This document shows, in pieces, positions 31,940 through 42,420 of a stretch of DNA of 64,000 bases. Numbering within the stretch: position 1 is the first letter of the stretch; every line of letters starts with the position of its first letter. A program made the position numbers and the translations under genes. The stretch is taken from assembly GCA_037176885.1 (NCBI GenBank), contig JAWWNJ010000086.1, positions 496,001 to 560,000 of the forward strand, written 5' to 3'. Source of the stretch: Favolaschia claudopus. Lineage: Eukaryota; Basidiomycota; Agaricomycetes; Agaricales; Mycenaceae. The notes under the pieces were generated by a model. The model searched no databases. It was not told the DNA's origin and was given only the letters and a program-made list of their open reading frames with translations.

Positions 31940-32421
31940 ATGCCCGTCCGCCCGGTGCGTGAGCTGGACCCAGAGCGGGTCCAGCGAACCAACACACTTC
32001 TTTGTCAACTCTGGAACATCCCATCCCTGCGTGCCCACCAAGAACAGGCTGGCAGCAACATGGTTAAAGGGATTCACACTGTGCTCGACGTCCCCACTGG
32101 CGGCGGCATTGCATTCTGGTGGCCCTTGCTCTACTACTGGTCTCCTGTGGACGACTCTCCAAGCACCCGGAAGAACTTACTTGTCATTAGCCCTCTTGTG
32201 GCTCTAATGGAGGAACAGGCCAAGGATCTCACCAAGCGCGGCATCCCAGCTGTAGCTCTCGTATCACAGTCAGCCGAGCATGAGCAGAACCTTAAGGTGC
32301 GTCAACAGTATATGTTCTTCTTTCTAGATTGCTCACCCGATGAATAGGACTTCTTAAACAAGTTTCGCGTCGCTTTCGTCTCACCCGAGCTTGCAGTGGG
32401 TAAATTCTTCCATGAGCGGAC
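31940..32421 (+). pseudogene. RecQ-like helicase N-terminal fragment lacking the Walker A lysine
   Basis: The ATG at 31,940 starts MPVRPVRELDPERVQ. A RecQ-type Q-motif region follows (LWNIPSLRAHQEQAG), then TVLDVPTGGGIAFWWPLLYY, where RecQ helicases have GGGKTLAFW, and then LLVISPLVALMEEQ (motif Ia). A GT-AG intron (32,297-32,347) leads into DFLNKFRVAFVSPELAVGKF. Homology ends near 32,421. The missing Lys-Thr corresponds to an in-frame loss of six bases and would abolish ATP binding. The DEAH box and all later motifs are absent. At the break a minus-strand gene fragment begins head-on. Confidence 0.82.
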
Positions 32422-32429
32422 GCCCGCCA

Positions 32430-32766
32430 TTATAAGGCTTGACTGGACGGAGGTCAATGGACCATCAGGAGAATTGCCGGGCGGAGTTGTAGGAAGAGGA
32501 GAGAAGTCCAGGTTTAACGGTGACATAGGACGGACTGGCGACTTTTCAGAACGTTCCGGTTCGTTGTTATCGTCCCAAAAGACTGGCGAGCTTGGAGCAC
32601 TGCTGGGAGGAAGGGGATCGTCGGACTCTTCCTGTAAAGTAATTCCACGGTTATGCTAAATTGGAGTTGATAGGACTTCTTCAGACAGTTTGAGTCTCTT
32701 CACAACTGAGCTAGGAGCTTTGTAGTCGGCGTCGGACGCCCTTCGCTTTCGAGAGGTAAAGCCCAT
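32430..32766 (-). pseudogene. 5' fragment of an unrecognised nuclear-type gene
   Basis: On the minus strand from the ATG at 32,766 the frame reads MGFTSRKRRASDADYKAPSS, then VVKRLKLSEE. After a 45-bp intron (32,632-32,676, donor GTCCTA) it continues EESDDPLPPSSAPSSPVFW and LDFSPLPTTPPGNSPDGPL. The pattern of paired basic clusters, acidic patch and SP/TP motifs is typical of a regulated nuclear protein. It ends where the RecQ fragment begins, so this is a junction of two truncated genes. Confidence 0.45.
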
Positions 32767-33800
32767 AGTGTGTTGGCGACAAGAATTGAGCTCGATCATC
32801 CCTCATTTGCATCATTCCCCCTATTTCACAATTTGTCTCAAGCTATAGAAAAATCTCTACATCGATATTTAGAGGTAACAAGCATATAAAATTCGTCTTG
32901 CATCTTTAAAACGGTTATTCCCCCCCACATCCGCCGGGAAACGAAAAGACGAGAAGAATGTCTGCATTAGGAGCTCTTTGATGGCAGAAATGATGCCGTG
33001 TATTGTAGTCGAACGTGAAGGAAATTAGAAAATCTAAGAACATAGGATTGTAGCGACTAGAAATCCGGTCATATTGGAGTATTGAGTTGGAGCCCAATAG
33101 GTTGCGTCGACGGACCATGGCTTCTTGAGGATTATGCCTTGAAAAAAAAAAAAAAAAAAAGTACAATTGATCGAGGCAGCGCAATCAAATAGCCTCAATA
33201 GAGGGTTTGCGAAGAGCCATTGGAGCCATTGAATGGCTATCGATTTCCGCATTAGGAAACTTTGATGAGCTAAACTTTTATGTAGAAGTCAAGAACAGCT
33301 GCCTGGGATAAAATTCGGATACTCAGACTGGGGGTGTCTTTTGTCAATACGCCGGAATTTGGACACTTGTTTAGCCATTAGCCATCCAATGGCTGCATCG
33401 CAAACAGGCTAATGTATGGATTTGACTTGAAGGACAGGTTCGATAATGCGTAGCTATTAATCGGATTTTGAACCGGCTTCAGACAACTGTCGGTGGGTGG
33501 TAATCGTTAGGAGATTGCGAGGGCGACGAGTGCGACGAGTGCGTGTAATGGTGAATGGTGTAGCTGTTAATGCTGAGTAGTCAAATTTTTGATGGCCAGG
33601 ATTTGCGTTAAGAAATTGGTTGACTCTAATGGATAAGCCAGTTGAAGGTTGATAACTTGTAACGTGACAATGGCCGTCCAGCGTATGGAATTGAAATTTG
33701 AATGTCAGCGAGGTGCCGTGAGCATCAGATTCTGCACTGACACGTGCACCGAGTGAGCTTGAATGTGAAATGGTTATCACCTGAGCTTGAAATAAGTATA
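32767..33800. other. No gene recognised; A19 tract
   Basis: Non-coding by inspection. A run of 19 A at 33,142-33,160 after ATTATGCCTTG could be another retroposed 3' end; nothing upstream identifies its source. Confidence 0.4.
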
Positions 33801-35506
33801 TGATCGTTAGCGTCAGGCAGTGTGTGCGCGGAAGGCGCTTGAGTGTGAATGTAAGTCGCGGGTGACTGATGCTCTTCGGGGATTGGAAAGAGAACCAGAG
33901 GCAAGCCTTTGAGGAATTATGGATTCAAGTGAATCAGCGCGAGATGTGGTATGGTTGAAAAGCAATGAGCAAATTGCGAAGGAGAAATGCGAAGCGACGG
34001 TATTGAGAGAGTAGAGAGGCCTTAAGGGACGCCCCAGGGAGCTAAATGGAAATGCTTGACCAGGAAGGGGTATTTTATGTGAATGGCGGGGAAAAATTTG
34101 AGCCTTGAAAGAAATGAGATCACTTTAACCGTGGATGTGAGCATTGGAAGGCAACATTGAGCATAGATGCGAATGGAAAGTGTAGCCGGACGAGATGTCG
34201 CTGAAGACATCGTCATAAAACGTGAGGTAATTCTTGAGATTGGAGATTACTGAGGCTAGACATCAGAATGACGCCGACTCTAGTGTGAAAGGTGAGAGAT
34301 AAGTACGCGTGTGTGTGAATGGTTAGCCACTGGGCCGGGATGAGATCGTGCAACATGATGGAAAATCGGTGTGAGCTTGAGTATGAAAATGAGAGTTTCA
34401 TCACTTTGGCATTGATGCAATAGTGCAAAAATTAGAGGGAATGAAGGTGTAGTTTCAATGGCAGAGATTGGGATGTATTAAGCAGAAAGGTTGAAGGGCT
34501 AAATTCTCAGACTTGAATAGGAAGCTGAATTTCAACCGTAGATCTTGCTTTAGGACGCGAACTAAAATTGAAAACATACGATAAGATGAATGTGATTTCG
34601 CGAAGGCGACTCGGAGAACATCGCGAAATCAAAATCCCAAGAATTGTGGTGTGTCATCGAGATTGGACTGCGTGGACTTGCGAGTCTTGAACATGAATGC
34701 GAGGGGTCGAGATAGAGGGCTTGAGTATGGATAGGGCGGAGAATGCAAATATGATTCGTGAATATTTCGAAGGATAGAGCGTGGATCGTGAGGGAAACCG
34801 TGCGGTGATATTTGATCGTGAAAGATGATTTGCCAATTTTGACGGTAGGAGCGCGCTCAAGCAGCGCGCGCCTGCCGCTTCGCCTCTAGCACCCTGAAGC
34901 GGAGGGCTTGAGTAGCGAAGTGGGAATTGCAGAGTCGATCTGGAGATGTCGGTCGCCGCAAAAATGGGGAGCTCACAGGAATAATACATGAACTGCGAAT
35001 ACGAACGCTCCGCTTGTGGGGGTGCAGAAATATTGAACAAGCCGAACGTTGACGCGAGAATGCACGAATGCATAAATCATAACCGTGAACGCTCGACTTG
35101 CTTGATGGAATGATACTACTGTACCATTTCGACCAAAGATTCATCAAACTTATGTAATTTCTCAGTCCGAGATGCCCGAAAAATTTTGTTTTGAATTAAG
35201 GCGATTTTTGCACACATCAAATGAAACCGGCTGTGACCTGTGACCTGAAAAATTGGTCGAAATGGTACAGTATACCAGTCACGAACACCAACTTCAAACG
35301 GATAGATTCGCTGGGGTGCAGAGATTCTTAAACTTGAACTGTAATCCGGGAATGCGCAGATGCGTGAATCATCATTGTTAACGCTCGCCCCGCGGAAATG
35401 GAGATTCGGGAATAGTGAACGTCGGCTTGAAACGGCTGGACCCGCTGGAAGCAGAACTTGAGCGTGAACTTTGCGAATGTGTGGATGCCTGATTTGTGAG
35501 CGCCGT
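33801..35506 (+). repeat. Decayed minisatellite-like tract
   Basis: A long stretch in which words such as GTGAATG, GGAATTCGTGAAT, GAACGTCGGCTTGAAA and GGCTGGACCCGC recur at irregular spacing without open coding structure. Clear units appear from 35,295 onward, and the best-preserved array lies at 36,716-37,076, so this is probably the eroded flank of one ancestral array. Confidence 0.45.
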
Positions 35507-35666
35507 CGTTTGACCTATGGTAAAGTAGAAATTCGTGAATTACGAGCGTCAGTTTCAAAAGGCTGGGCCTGCAGAAACGCAGGAACGTTTTGACCTATGG
35601 TAAAGTAGAAATTCGTGAATTACGAGCGTCAGTTTCAAAAGGCTGGGCCTGCAGAAACGCAGGAAT
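35507..35666 (+). repeat. Tandem duplication, 2 x 80 bp
   Basis: TGACCTATGGTAAAGTAGAA starts at 35,511 and again at 35,591, with the whole 80-bp unit repeated almost perfectly. The unit contains the CAGTTTCAAAAGGCTGGGCC and GCAGGAA words of the surrounding minisatellite. Confidence 0.85.
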
Positions 35667-35710
35667 TTGTGGATTGTGAAATGTAAACAGACACATCACG
35701 TGATCTCATA

Positions 35711-36559
35711 TTGACCCCGAAAGATCGCCTCCACAAGGCGTTCGCCAACGACACCCACTTCGCAATCCAACAACAGTTCAATGCACTCATGAACCAGATG
35801 GAGTTTGACTCCCCTATCCACCCATCGGCTCGTGCTGTTGCGAAATATCGCAACGGAGACATCCGTCTTACACTCGCGAGAGTCGAAGAGGTAGAGGTCC
35901 TTCAGGAATACCTCAACGACTGGCTGCCCGCATTCTCCAGTCTGCTCCAATTTCGTTTCCCCTCCTACGCTGTTGTCATGCATCGTGTCCCCACTGGCTT
36001 CAATGTTGGTAATGGCACTTTGGATGCGAGCAATGACTCGTGGGAGAACGACATTCTGGAGCTAGCAGATACGAATGAAGTCGACCACGAGAGTCTGGTC
36101 CGAGTTCACTGGATCGGACGCCGTTCCAGCGAGCAGGTTCGAAAGACCAAGAAATTCTCGTCATTGGTTCTGCACTTCAATGATCGGGATGTGGCAAATT
36201 ACTTCATTACGAATAAGCTCGCTCTTCACGGTCACCTCCATCGCACCGAGAAGTATTGCCCGCAGCCCATGCAGTGCTTTAACTGTTACCGTTTTGGACA
36301 TATAGCCGCGCAGTGCAAACGACCTTCTGTTTGCGGCACCTGCGCTTCTGACCACCCCACTTCGAACTGCCGCTGCCCCCACAAGACTCCCTGTCGTGCC
36401 AATTCCTCTGGATGCACCCATATCGTGCTCAAATGCGCCCTCCGGGGATGCAGCGGGCAGCACCGATCCACCGATCCTGCATGTCCCGTCCGTCAGTCGA
36501 TTCTTCGACGCATCGCGGCCGAGCACCATGCATCGGGGCCGTTTTTCCCCACGGATTAA
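35711..36559 (+). CDS. LINE-type ORF1/gag protein with zinc knuckles
   Basis: The open frame encodes 282 aa. The N-terminal part has ORF1-like alpha/beta sequence (RAVAKYRNGDIRLTLARVEE, LQFRFPSYAVVMHRVPTGFN). A middle segment (VRVHWIGRRSSEQVRKTKKF, LVLHFNDRDVANYFITNKL) ends in knuckles CFNCYRFGHIAAQC (CCHC) and CGTCASDHPTSNC, then a cysteine-rich tail to FFPTD. Such proteins bind nucleic acid in LINE ribonucleoprotein particles. The frame is intact although the start may lie upstream. No ORF2 follows, and the gene sits inside minisatellite sequence, so it is an ORF1-only insertion. Confidence 0.75.
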   Translation: MTPKDRLHKAFANDTHFAIQQQFNALMNQMEFDSPIHPSARAVAKYRNGDIRLTLARVEEVEVLQEYLNDWLPAFSSLLQFRFPSYAVVMHRVPTGFNVGNGTLDASNDSWENDILELADTNEVDHESLVRVHWIGRRSSEQVRKTKKFSSLVLHFNDRDVANYFITNKLALHGHLHRTEKYCPQPMQCFNCYRFGHIAAQCKRPSVCGTCASDHPTSNCRCPHKTPCRANSSGCTHIVLKCALRGCSGQHRSTDPACPVRQSILRRIAAEHHASGPFFPTD

Positions 36560-36715
36560 TTCCCCCAATGCCAATCCCTGCCCCTTCCTCTTGCTCCCAC
36601 ACCCCTCACGTATTCACAAATTCCCTGCTCTCCCTCACCCCCGGGATTACTCCTACTGAACCCATGAAAACCACTCCCACCCATATAAATGCAATCAATA
36701 GTAGAATCATCAGCT

Positions 36716-37076
36716 TCAAACGGCTGGACCTGCGGGAGTGCAGGAATTCGTGAATATTGAACATCAGCTTCAAATGGCTGGACCCGCGGAAAGGCAGGAA
36801 TTGGCGAATGTTGAACGTCAGCGTCAGGAGGCTGGACCTGCGAGAGTGCAGGAATTCGTGAATATTGAACATCAGCTTCAAATGGCTGGACCCGCGGAAA
36901 TGCAGGAATTTGCGAATGTTGAACGTCAGCGTCAGGAGGCTGGACCTGCGAGAGTGCAGGAATTCGTGAATATTAAACATCAGCTTCAAATGGCTGGACC
37001 CGCGGGAATGCGGGAATTTGTGCATCTTGAACGTCAGCGTCACAAGGCTGGACCTGCGGGAACACAGGAATTCCAT
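36716..37076 (+). repeat. Minisatellite, 54-bp units in 108-bp pairs
   Basis: Six to seven units alternate between two subtypes, giving a higher-order period of 108 bp. Read in one plus-strand frame each unit is 18 codons (NIEHQLQMAGPAE / NVERQRQEAGPAR types). The minus strand is also open across the array. Whether it is translated is unknown; open frames are expected because the unit length is a multiple of three. Confidence 0.88.
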
Positions 37077-38242
37077 ATAAGGTGAACGCGAATCTTCAGC
37101 TCAGCTAGACCCGCGGGAATGCAGGAGGTCGAGAATATCGTTAAGCGTGAGCAGGGATTCGTGAGGCGTGTCGACGACGTGAATTGTGGTGGTGGTGGTG
37201 AAGGCTGGCCGAGAAGAAATGCAGGAATTTTCGAATTGTGAAAGTGAAGGATGTATTCATAAGGTTGCAGGGATTCATATGTGCGCCGAGGCAACTGAAT
37301 CGGGTAGCAGAAACGTTCCAGTGAGTCGTGAAATGAGAAATGGCGCCAGAGCGTCGCCAGCTTCAGAGATATGGCAGCAGATCCGGAGTGGAGGCCTCGA
37401 AGGCCTCGTCGAGGGGGGGAGTGATATGTTTTGGAGGTGAGACATAGGTCAGGGGTACGAGTCGGGGAGGATGGTTGAGAATGTAGGAGAGGTCAGTGAA
37501 TGTAGACTGTGTGGGACTTGTCTGTGCCGGGGGGGAAGTTCGGAAGACCACAGTCTGTCGAGCATGAAATTGAGTGCAGGAAGACCTGGCGTCGGCGAAA
37601 GCTTAGATAGGAGTACCACGGAAAGGGACCTGGAGGCTGAAAAGATCGAGGAAAGAAAGAGAGAGCAGAAGAAGCAAAAGTGTCGTGAATGATGAGCTCT
37701 AGCGAGGTGAGAGAGGGTGAACGGGAAGTCGATGGTGGTGGTAGAAGAAGAGGAGAAGCTCGGATCAGGTCACATCAGATCGGCCCCTCTCTGCTGCATC
37801 ACAAAACGGCACACTGTCTTCCCAGGCTCAGACAGTGTTCCTTTGAACTTGGAGTACTTAGTTTCTGCGGAGCCTCCTTCTGCTGCTCGGGGAGTGAGAT
37901 CATGAGCATCGTCATCTCCATATATAAATGGCACACTTGTTGTCACAATCAAAGCCTTGCGCCCCAGATCAAAGATGAGGGGTTGGGTGGTGCAGTATTA
38001 GCTTCGAGAAATGAACTGAATAAAAGGACTAAAGTACAAAGAGAATATACTACGCTATTTATACTGCCACACCTGAACAATCAATCGCAGTCATCGCACC
38101 CATACTTACAGTGTATGAGAAGGAAACCATATGGAGAATGACTCATCATCACACGAACTGTGATTCAATGATAATCAATGTTTGTCAATACCGATCATCT
38201 ACGGCGTTGTCACGATAAGATTGTTATTCAGTCGTGACATTA
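37077..38242. other. No gene recognised; minisatellite tail then unique sequence
   Basis: Diverged GCGGGAATGCAGGA units continue to about 37,300. After that I see only short open frames and no family motifs up to the MITE at 38,243. Confidence 0.45.
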
Positions 38243-38427
38243 GAGCCTTTGCGGTGAGCCGCCACACGAACTGGCGGCTCGTGCCACACAACGACTGCTG
38301 ATGCTACTGGGCCAAGTTAGCCACCTTGAGATGTCCTTCATAACAGCTGCTCAGGGTGGCTTACTTGAGACCAGGTGCTTAGTGGGTCGTGAGAAAAATT
38401 AGCCGCCAGCAGCTACCGCAAAGGCTC
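38243..38427. mobile_element. GAGCCTTTGCGGT MITE, copy B (185 bp)
   Basis: Same length, ends and TA duplication (38,241-38,242 and 38,428-38,429) as copy A at 9913, with two substitutions. It lies at the downstream edge of the gypsy chromodomain fragment. Confidence 0.9.
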
Positions 38428-38429
38428 TA

Positions 38430-38767
38430 TTACCCCCCTTCTAGGATCGGTGTCCTCGCCGATAGTTATGAAAAGACCCGTCTCCGGAATAAATAATTTC
38501 TTTGTTACATATTTCTGAGATCCTTCTTTTGCCTTATATCTTTTGACAAGATAATCCCAGGATCCGGCGGGCAAGACTGGTAACGCCGGTATTTGGCTCC
38601 TTCTGGTATTTTTCCAGAGTTCGTTTAGCACCTGGTAAGTGGTGGCGTACTGGTTCCCATGTGCGTTCTCCCAATGGATAATCCTTCCACTTGATTAAAT
38701 ATTGATATCCGCGTCCCTTTTTCCGGTGTTTCAATATCTCCTCTACTATAGTCTCAACAATTGACAA
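38430..38767 (-). pseudogene. Ty3/gypsy integrase C-terminal chromodomain fragment
   Basis: On the minus strand VETIVEEILKHRKKGRGYQY, then LIKWKDYPLGERTWEP and LPGAKRTLEKYQK give a complete chromodomain, with the aromatic cage-type residues of chromoviral integrases. After about 38,570 the reading moves to another frame (SWDYLVKRYKAKEGSQKYV). Nothing else of pol is adjacent. In chromoviruses this domain steers integration towards marked chromatin. Confidence 0.82.
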
Positions 38768-38774
38768 TTGCCTT

Positions 38775-39032
38775 TTACGGAAAATGTATAAGTATACTAT
38801 AGGTATGGGCCATAGAAATGACAGTGATTCCCCAGGTCCTGCAAGTAAGTATGTTTTCTCCTACTAAGGTATCTTGAGTCTGTTCTTGTTCGCAGACTTG
38901 CAGATATCCCGAATGATGGCGAAGATAACAATTACCGAAAGGCGGCGTTATTTGTGATACAATGAAGGCAAATGAGCGGGACTCATTAATGGTGTCGGGC
39001 CCGGTACACATTAAATAATGTTCACATCTCAA
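38775..39032 (-). CDS. Unrecognised coding segment
   Basis: The frame of 85 aa reads INESRSFAFIVSQITPPFGN and CYLRHHSGYLQVCEQEQT. It has protein-like composition and a potential splice site (GTAGGAGAAAAC...TTGCAG) near 38,850. It directly abuts the gypsy fragment but is not recognisable gypsy sequence. Probably a host-gene scrap. Confidence 0.28.
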   Translation of the reverse strand: MRCEHYLMCTGPDTINESRSFAFIVSQITPPFGNCYLRHHSGYLQVCEQEQTQDTLVGENILTCRTWGITVISMAHTYSILIHFP

Positions 39033-39404
39033 TGTCTGATTATAATTTATCTCTCCGAGATAAATGCCAAAACTAACGGGGTCATTGTCGCCAAACAGGG
39101 TGTGTCATGAAGCTGGTTGCCATGAGAACGACTAACGACCTGGAAGGCCTGCTTACGGTGCAAAGATCGCAAAACAAGGTGTGATTTGGGAGCCACTTGT
39201 GAACAATGCAGGCGGGTGGATCTTCATCATCGGAACTGCGTCAGTTGAGACTATCTCTCAAGGAAACATCGTCACCCCTGTGAACGACCAAGTACCGCGA
39301 TGATACAGGCCTCCCGGTTAAGGTCTCGGCAGCAGGCCGGTGAGCTTTAAACTCGGAATAAAAATAAAAAAAAAACACAAAAGGGCCGGGCATTGACTTT
39401 CAAA

Positions 39405-39620
39405 CAGATGGCCTGCTGGAGGCCATTAGAGGACTAACCGGAAGAATTGACGCCCTCGAGGCCACAGTGTTTGGCTGGTCGCTACCAGCCGATTCCACCC
39501 ATCCTGGGTGGATGGATGAGAGAGAACAAGGCTATCGTGCATGGGCGGGGGCTGTTGCCCGGAGCAAGTCCGGTAGGCGAGAGCCAAGCGATGCAAGGTT
39601 TCCCTGTTTCGAGATGTAGA
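39405..39620 (+). pseudogene. Unrecognised coiled-coil gag-like fragment
   Basis: A 70-codon frame reads GLLEAIRGLTGRIDALEATV and ADSTHPGWMDEREQGYRAW before a stop. It follows an AT-rich tract (AAAATAAAAAAAAAA) at 39,360. The heptad-like start suggests a coiled coil such as those of retroelement gag proteins, but the support is only compositional. Confidence 0.25.
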
Positions 39621-39656
39621 CGTGAAACGGGGTATGAGAGAAGCGTACCGGAGTCA

Positions 39657-40039
39657 CAGTGTTGAACCTAAGAGTTAAGGGTCAAGTTAATTAAGGGTTA
39701 ACTTGGTCTTAACTTTAACCCTTAGCTTCAGCTAAAGACGATGTTAGGTCTTAATTAAGGGTTAACACACCCCTTACATAATACCCCCGTGCCACACGTA
39801 GCTGCAAATTCAGGCCCTATACAAACATATCAAAAGAGCACAAAGAACACACGGTTGCAAGTAGATTGTGCAAGGATTTCACCTGGATATTGAGCCCTCT
39901 GAGAAAAAATTAGACTGGGAGGTGAGCCTTAACTTCGTCTTAACTTGCCCTTAACTTGCCCTTAATATTAAGGGGATTTTAAGACCTAAGGGCTTAGCTT
40001 CAGATTTGACCCTTAATAACCCCTTAACATGCAACACTG
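39657..40039. mobile_element. CAGTGTTG-ended element with TTAAGGG repeats (383 bp)
   Basis: The ends are CAGTGTTG and CAACACTG. Both arms contain many copies of TTAAGGG/CCCTTAA, AGCTTCAG and GTCTTAA, so each arm folds on itself. The CAGTG start fits hAT-type ends; no duplication of 8 bp is visible. The repeat looks telomere-like (TTAAGGG) but is not the fungal telomere unit TTAGGG. Confidence 0.68.
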
Positions 40040-40204
40040 GGTAACCGGACGGGTCTAACTAAGTCGACAAGCACTAAAACCAACGAAACTTGGATATATC
40101 TCTTTCATTCATGGAGGAGTGCTTAAAGTATGGATAACGGCTCCCGTGGCCCCAAGAAACAGTACAAATTGGTGTAAAATCCATGAAGTTTCCTTTTTGA
40201 GATG

Positions 40205-40327
40205 CAAAACTCGAATAAACTCGAGTCGCAACTCGGCGGACTCGAACCGGCCGAGTTGTGGTCGAGTCGGATGACTCGATTGGCGAGTCGATTGGAAACT
40301 CGAGTTCGCGACTCGACGGCAACACTA
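40205..40327. mobile_element. hAT-type terminus with ACTCG repeats
   Basis: The right end GGCAACACTA is the complement of TAGTGTTGCC, the terminus of the 24,922 MITE. It is preceded by about ten ACTCG/CGAGT words. The opposite end is not found, so this is a truncated element. Confidence 0.55.
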
Positions 40328-40805
40328 AGAGAGAGAGAGATCCTATACATGAAAACAAGAGGAGGCACAGCCTCCGTCTAAGAAAGGGAATTGGTCATAT
40401 GACTTTCTGTCAAAACTCCCCGCGTAGACGCGCGTCGGTCGCGAGCGTAGCGAGCGGCCGTGCGGCGCCGTCGGCAAGCAATTCTCCGCTCGCGGCGTGC
40501 CTACGGCGGGGTCACAGCTCGTTCGGTTGACGGCACAAGCTACACTACGTAGCTAAGAAGCCGGCGCAGTAAACTACCAATAAGTAGGGTATCGTATGAC
40601 AAGGGGTCACGGTCCGTGGAATCCCGGACATAGACCTCCCTCGTGTACGTGATTGTGAGTTTTGAGCGGACGAGAAATCCCTCTAGAGGGTTTAGTCTAC
40701 TATCTAATCGGAGTGTTTTGGCCAGAGGCTCAGGCGTGGGAAGGCTCTGATGTGGTGCAATAAATTTCGTTCCTGTTTGGTGGTGTTTATGCGATGTGCA
40801 CCATA

Positions 40806-41412
40806 AGATAGAGAGCGTGGGATCCCCGCACCTTACTTAAGCATGTTATGTAACGCTTATTAATCGTTCCCACGGCCAAATCCCCAGTCGCACAAAAAAT
40901 TTCGTGCTCTTTCCGGCCTGCGGAAGGGCTGACCTACAGACTTTAGAAGACATTCTAGCTGTTTTAATTCGGCTCTGAAATTTTGGTTTTTGGTTTGAAA
41001 AGCACCTTCCACACTGCAAGGAGTTTCTGTCACTCATTGCGCCGCAAAGGTTTGACAGGTCCCACCCTTAAGCGAGCTGGCGAAGCATGCCGAGATGACT
41101 ATCATGTGGCTGTGCTGGCCAAATTTTCCTCCGAAGTTTTTGAAAAGTGTCTCATTTGGTGAGAAAACCACATAGAAACACTCAGAAAAAAAGTGGTCTG
41201 ATTTTTTTTGTGGGTCATATAGCAAGAGACCAAGGGACATTTTGGCAACTCTGCCCAATAGGAACCCTTCATTGAACCTCTATCTAAGACTTGTATTGGG
41301 CAAAATTCCCAATCTGGACCTTAGCATCGTGCTATAAGCCCTCGACGTCGAGCGTGACAATGTCACAGTGTGATGCTGACATAAGGGTGCGGGGATCCCA
41401 CGCTCTCTATCT
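40806..41412. mobile_element. 607-bp MITE, TA duplication
   Basis: Perfect TIRs of 27 bp start AGATAGAGAGCGTGGGATCC. TA flanks at 40,804-40,805 and 41,413-41,414. There is no credible coding region inside. Confidence 0.9.
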
Positions 41413-42044
41413 TAGTGTCGGCGTGTGCTGAATCATGCCGTATTCTCGGTGAGCAACACCGCCCCCATCAAACTACCCGATTTGGATGTCACTGATGCGG
41501 CGGAAGTTTGGGAAGTGATGGCAAATCGGTCAGAACTCCCACGCTCTTTATCAATCTCCGCGGGGGAATCCCTCGGCCGGGAAAACGTGTTTTCGGCATC
41601 TGGAAAGCCCTCGCGATGACCGATTTGTATCCTATTGGGAACCGGCATTGACTGAGCCATCAGCGTGCTGTTTGGTCTTGTTTACCCTCAGCCAACTTGA
41701 GATTCCGAGCGGTTCCAGGTCGTTCAGCTCAATTGGTCGCAGATTTCGCCAAGATATGGCCGGCGGTTATGTTCAGAAGAGCTATTTCAGCAATAATGCC
41801 AGCATACAGATTATTTGGTGGAGTGAAAGTGGATATAATTGCCTTTTGATTTCGCTTGCAGCCTTGACTCAGTTTCGATGGCAAGAGCAGCGAAGAGCGT
41901 TCGTGCTCATTTCTGATTCAGTTTGAGTGCTACAACTTCATGAAATGACTCGATCTAGTCTACTGACCTGCTGGCTTCACCATCCGCCTAAAATGTTTTT
42001 CTAAGACTGCGATCAAGAGGGACAGGAAATGTTCTGGAGGAGTA
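41413..42044. other. No gene assigned; short coding-like stretch
   Basis: A frame at 41,425-41,619 (NTAPIKLPDLDVTDAAEVWE) has protein-like composition but no recognisable family. The rest shows nothing I can support. Confidence 0.3.
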
Positions 42045-42140
42045 CAAGGGGGTGCGGGCCGGAGAAGCCGGCACACCGGCTAGGGAGGGTGGGTCGGCCG
42101 AGAGGCCGGGTAAAAAAAAATAATGACCTCTTATATTTTG
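42045..42140 (-). mobile_element. Truncated copy C of the CAAGGGGGTGC hAT MITE
   Basis: Inverted relative to copies A and B. It keeps the CAAGGGGGTGCGGGCCGGAG end and the following 85 bp up to AATGACCTCTTAT, with a few substitutions, and then stops. It is an older, 5'-truncated relative. Confidence 0.82.
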
Positions 42141-42167
42141 CCCTGCTTCATAGACATCTGCGGGGCC

Positions 42168-42420
42168 AAATGTTATCGACGGCGTGTATGCTGGTGCTGA
42201 CAAGAAATTTCGTCTTGATTGTTACATGCCGCTCCTGGAGAAATAAGGCATTACACAGTACGCACAAATCGAGTTGTATATGAAGGGACGTAACGAGTGG
42301 AAACCATGGGAGCGCAAGGCACCCATTCCGGTTTTTCAATCGGACGAGGTGATTGTCATTCGCACTGCTGGTTTGTCATCTCTCGTGGAATGGGATGATT
42401 ATAAAGATTTCAACTACTAG
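42168..42420 (+). pseudogene. Unrecognised gene fragment with one internal stop
   Basis: Sense frame: IDGVYAGADKKFRLDCYMPL, then an in-frame TAA near 42,244, then ITQYAQIELYMKGRNEWKPW and VIVIRTAGLSSLVEWDDY, ending at a stop at 42,418-42,420. The reading is consistent on both sides of the stop, as expected for a recently inactivated exon. No family is recognised. Confidence 0.4.

Noticed and set aside
36606..37076. 156-aa minus-strand frame with repeated HEFLHSRRSS units
   Set aside because: It is the reverse reading of the 54-bp minisatellite, whose length (multiple of three) keeps all frames open.
40420..40520. GC-rich GTCGCGAGCGTAGCGAGCGG palindromic stretch resembling a bacterial repeat
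   Set aside because: Short, unique in the window and without any associated gene or duplication.
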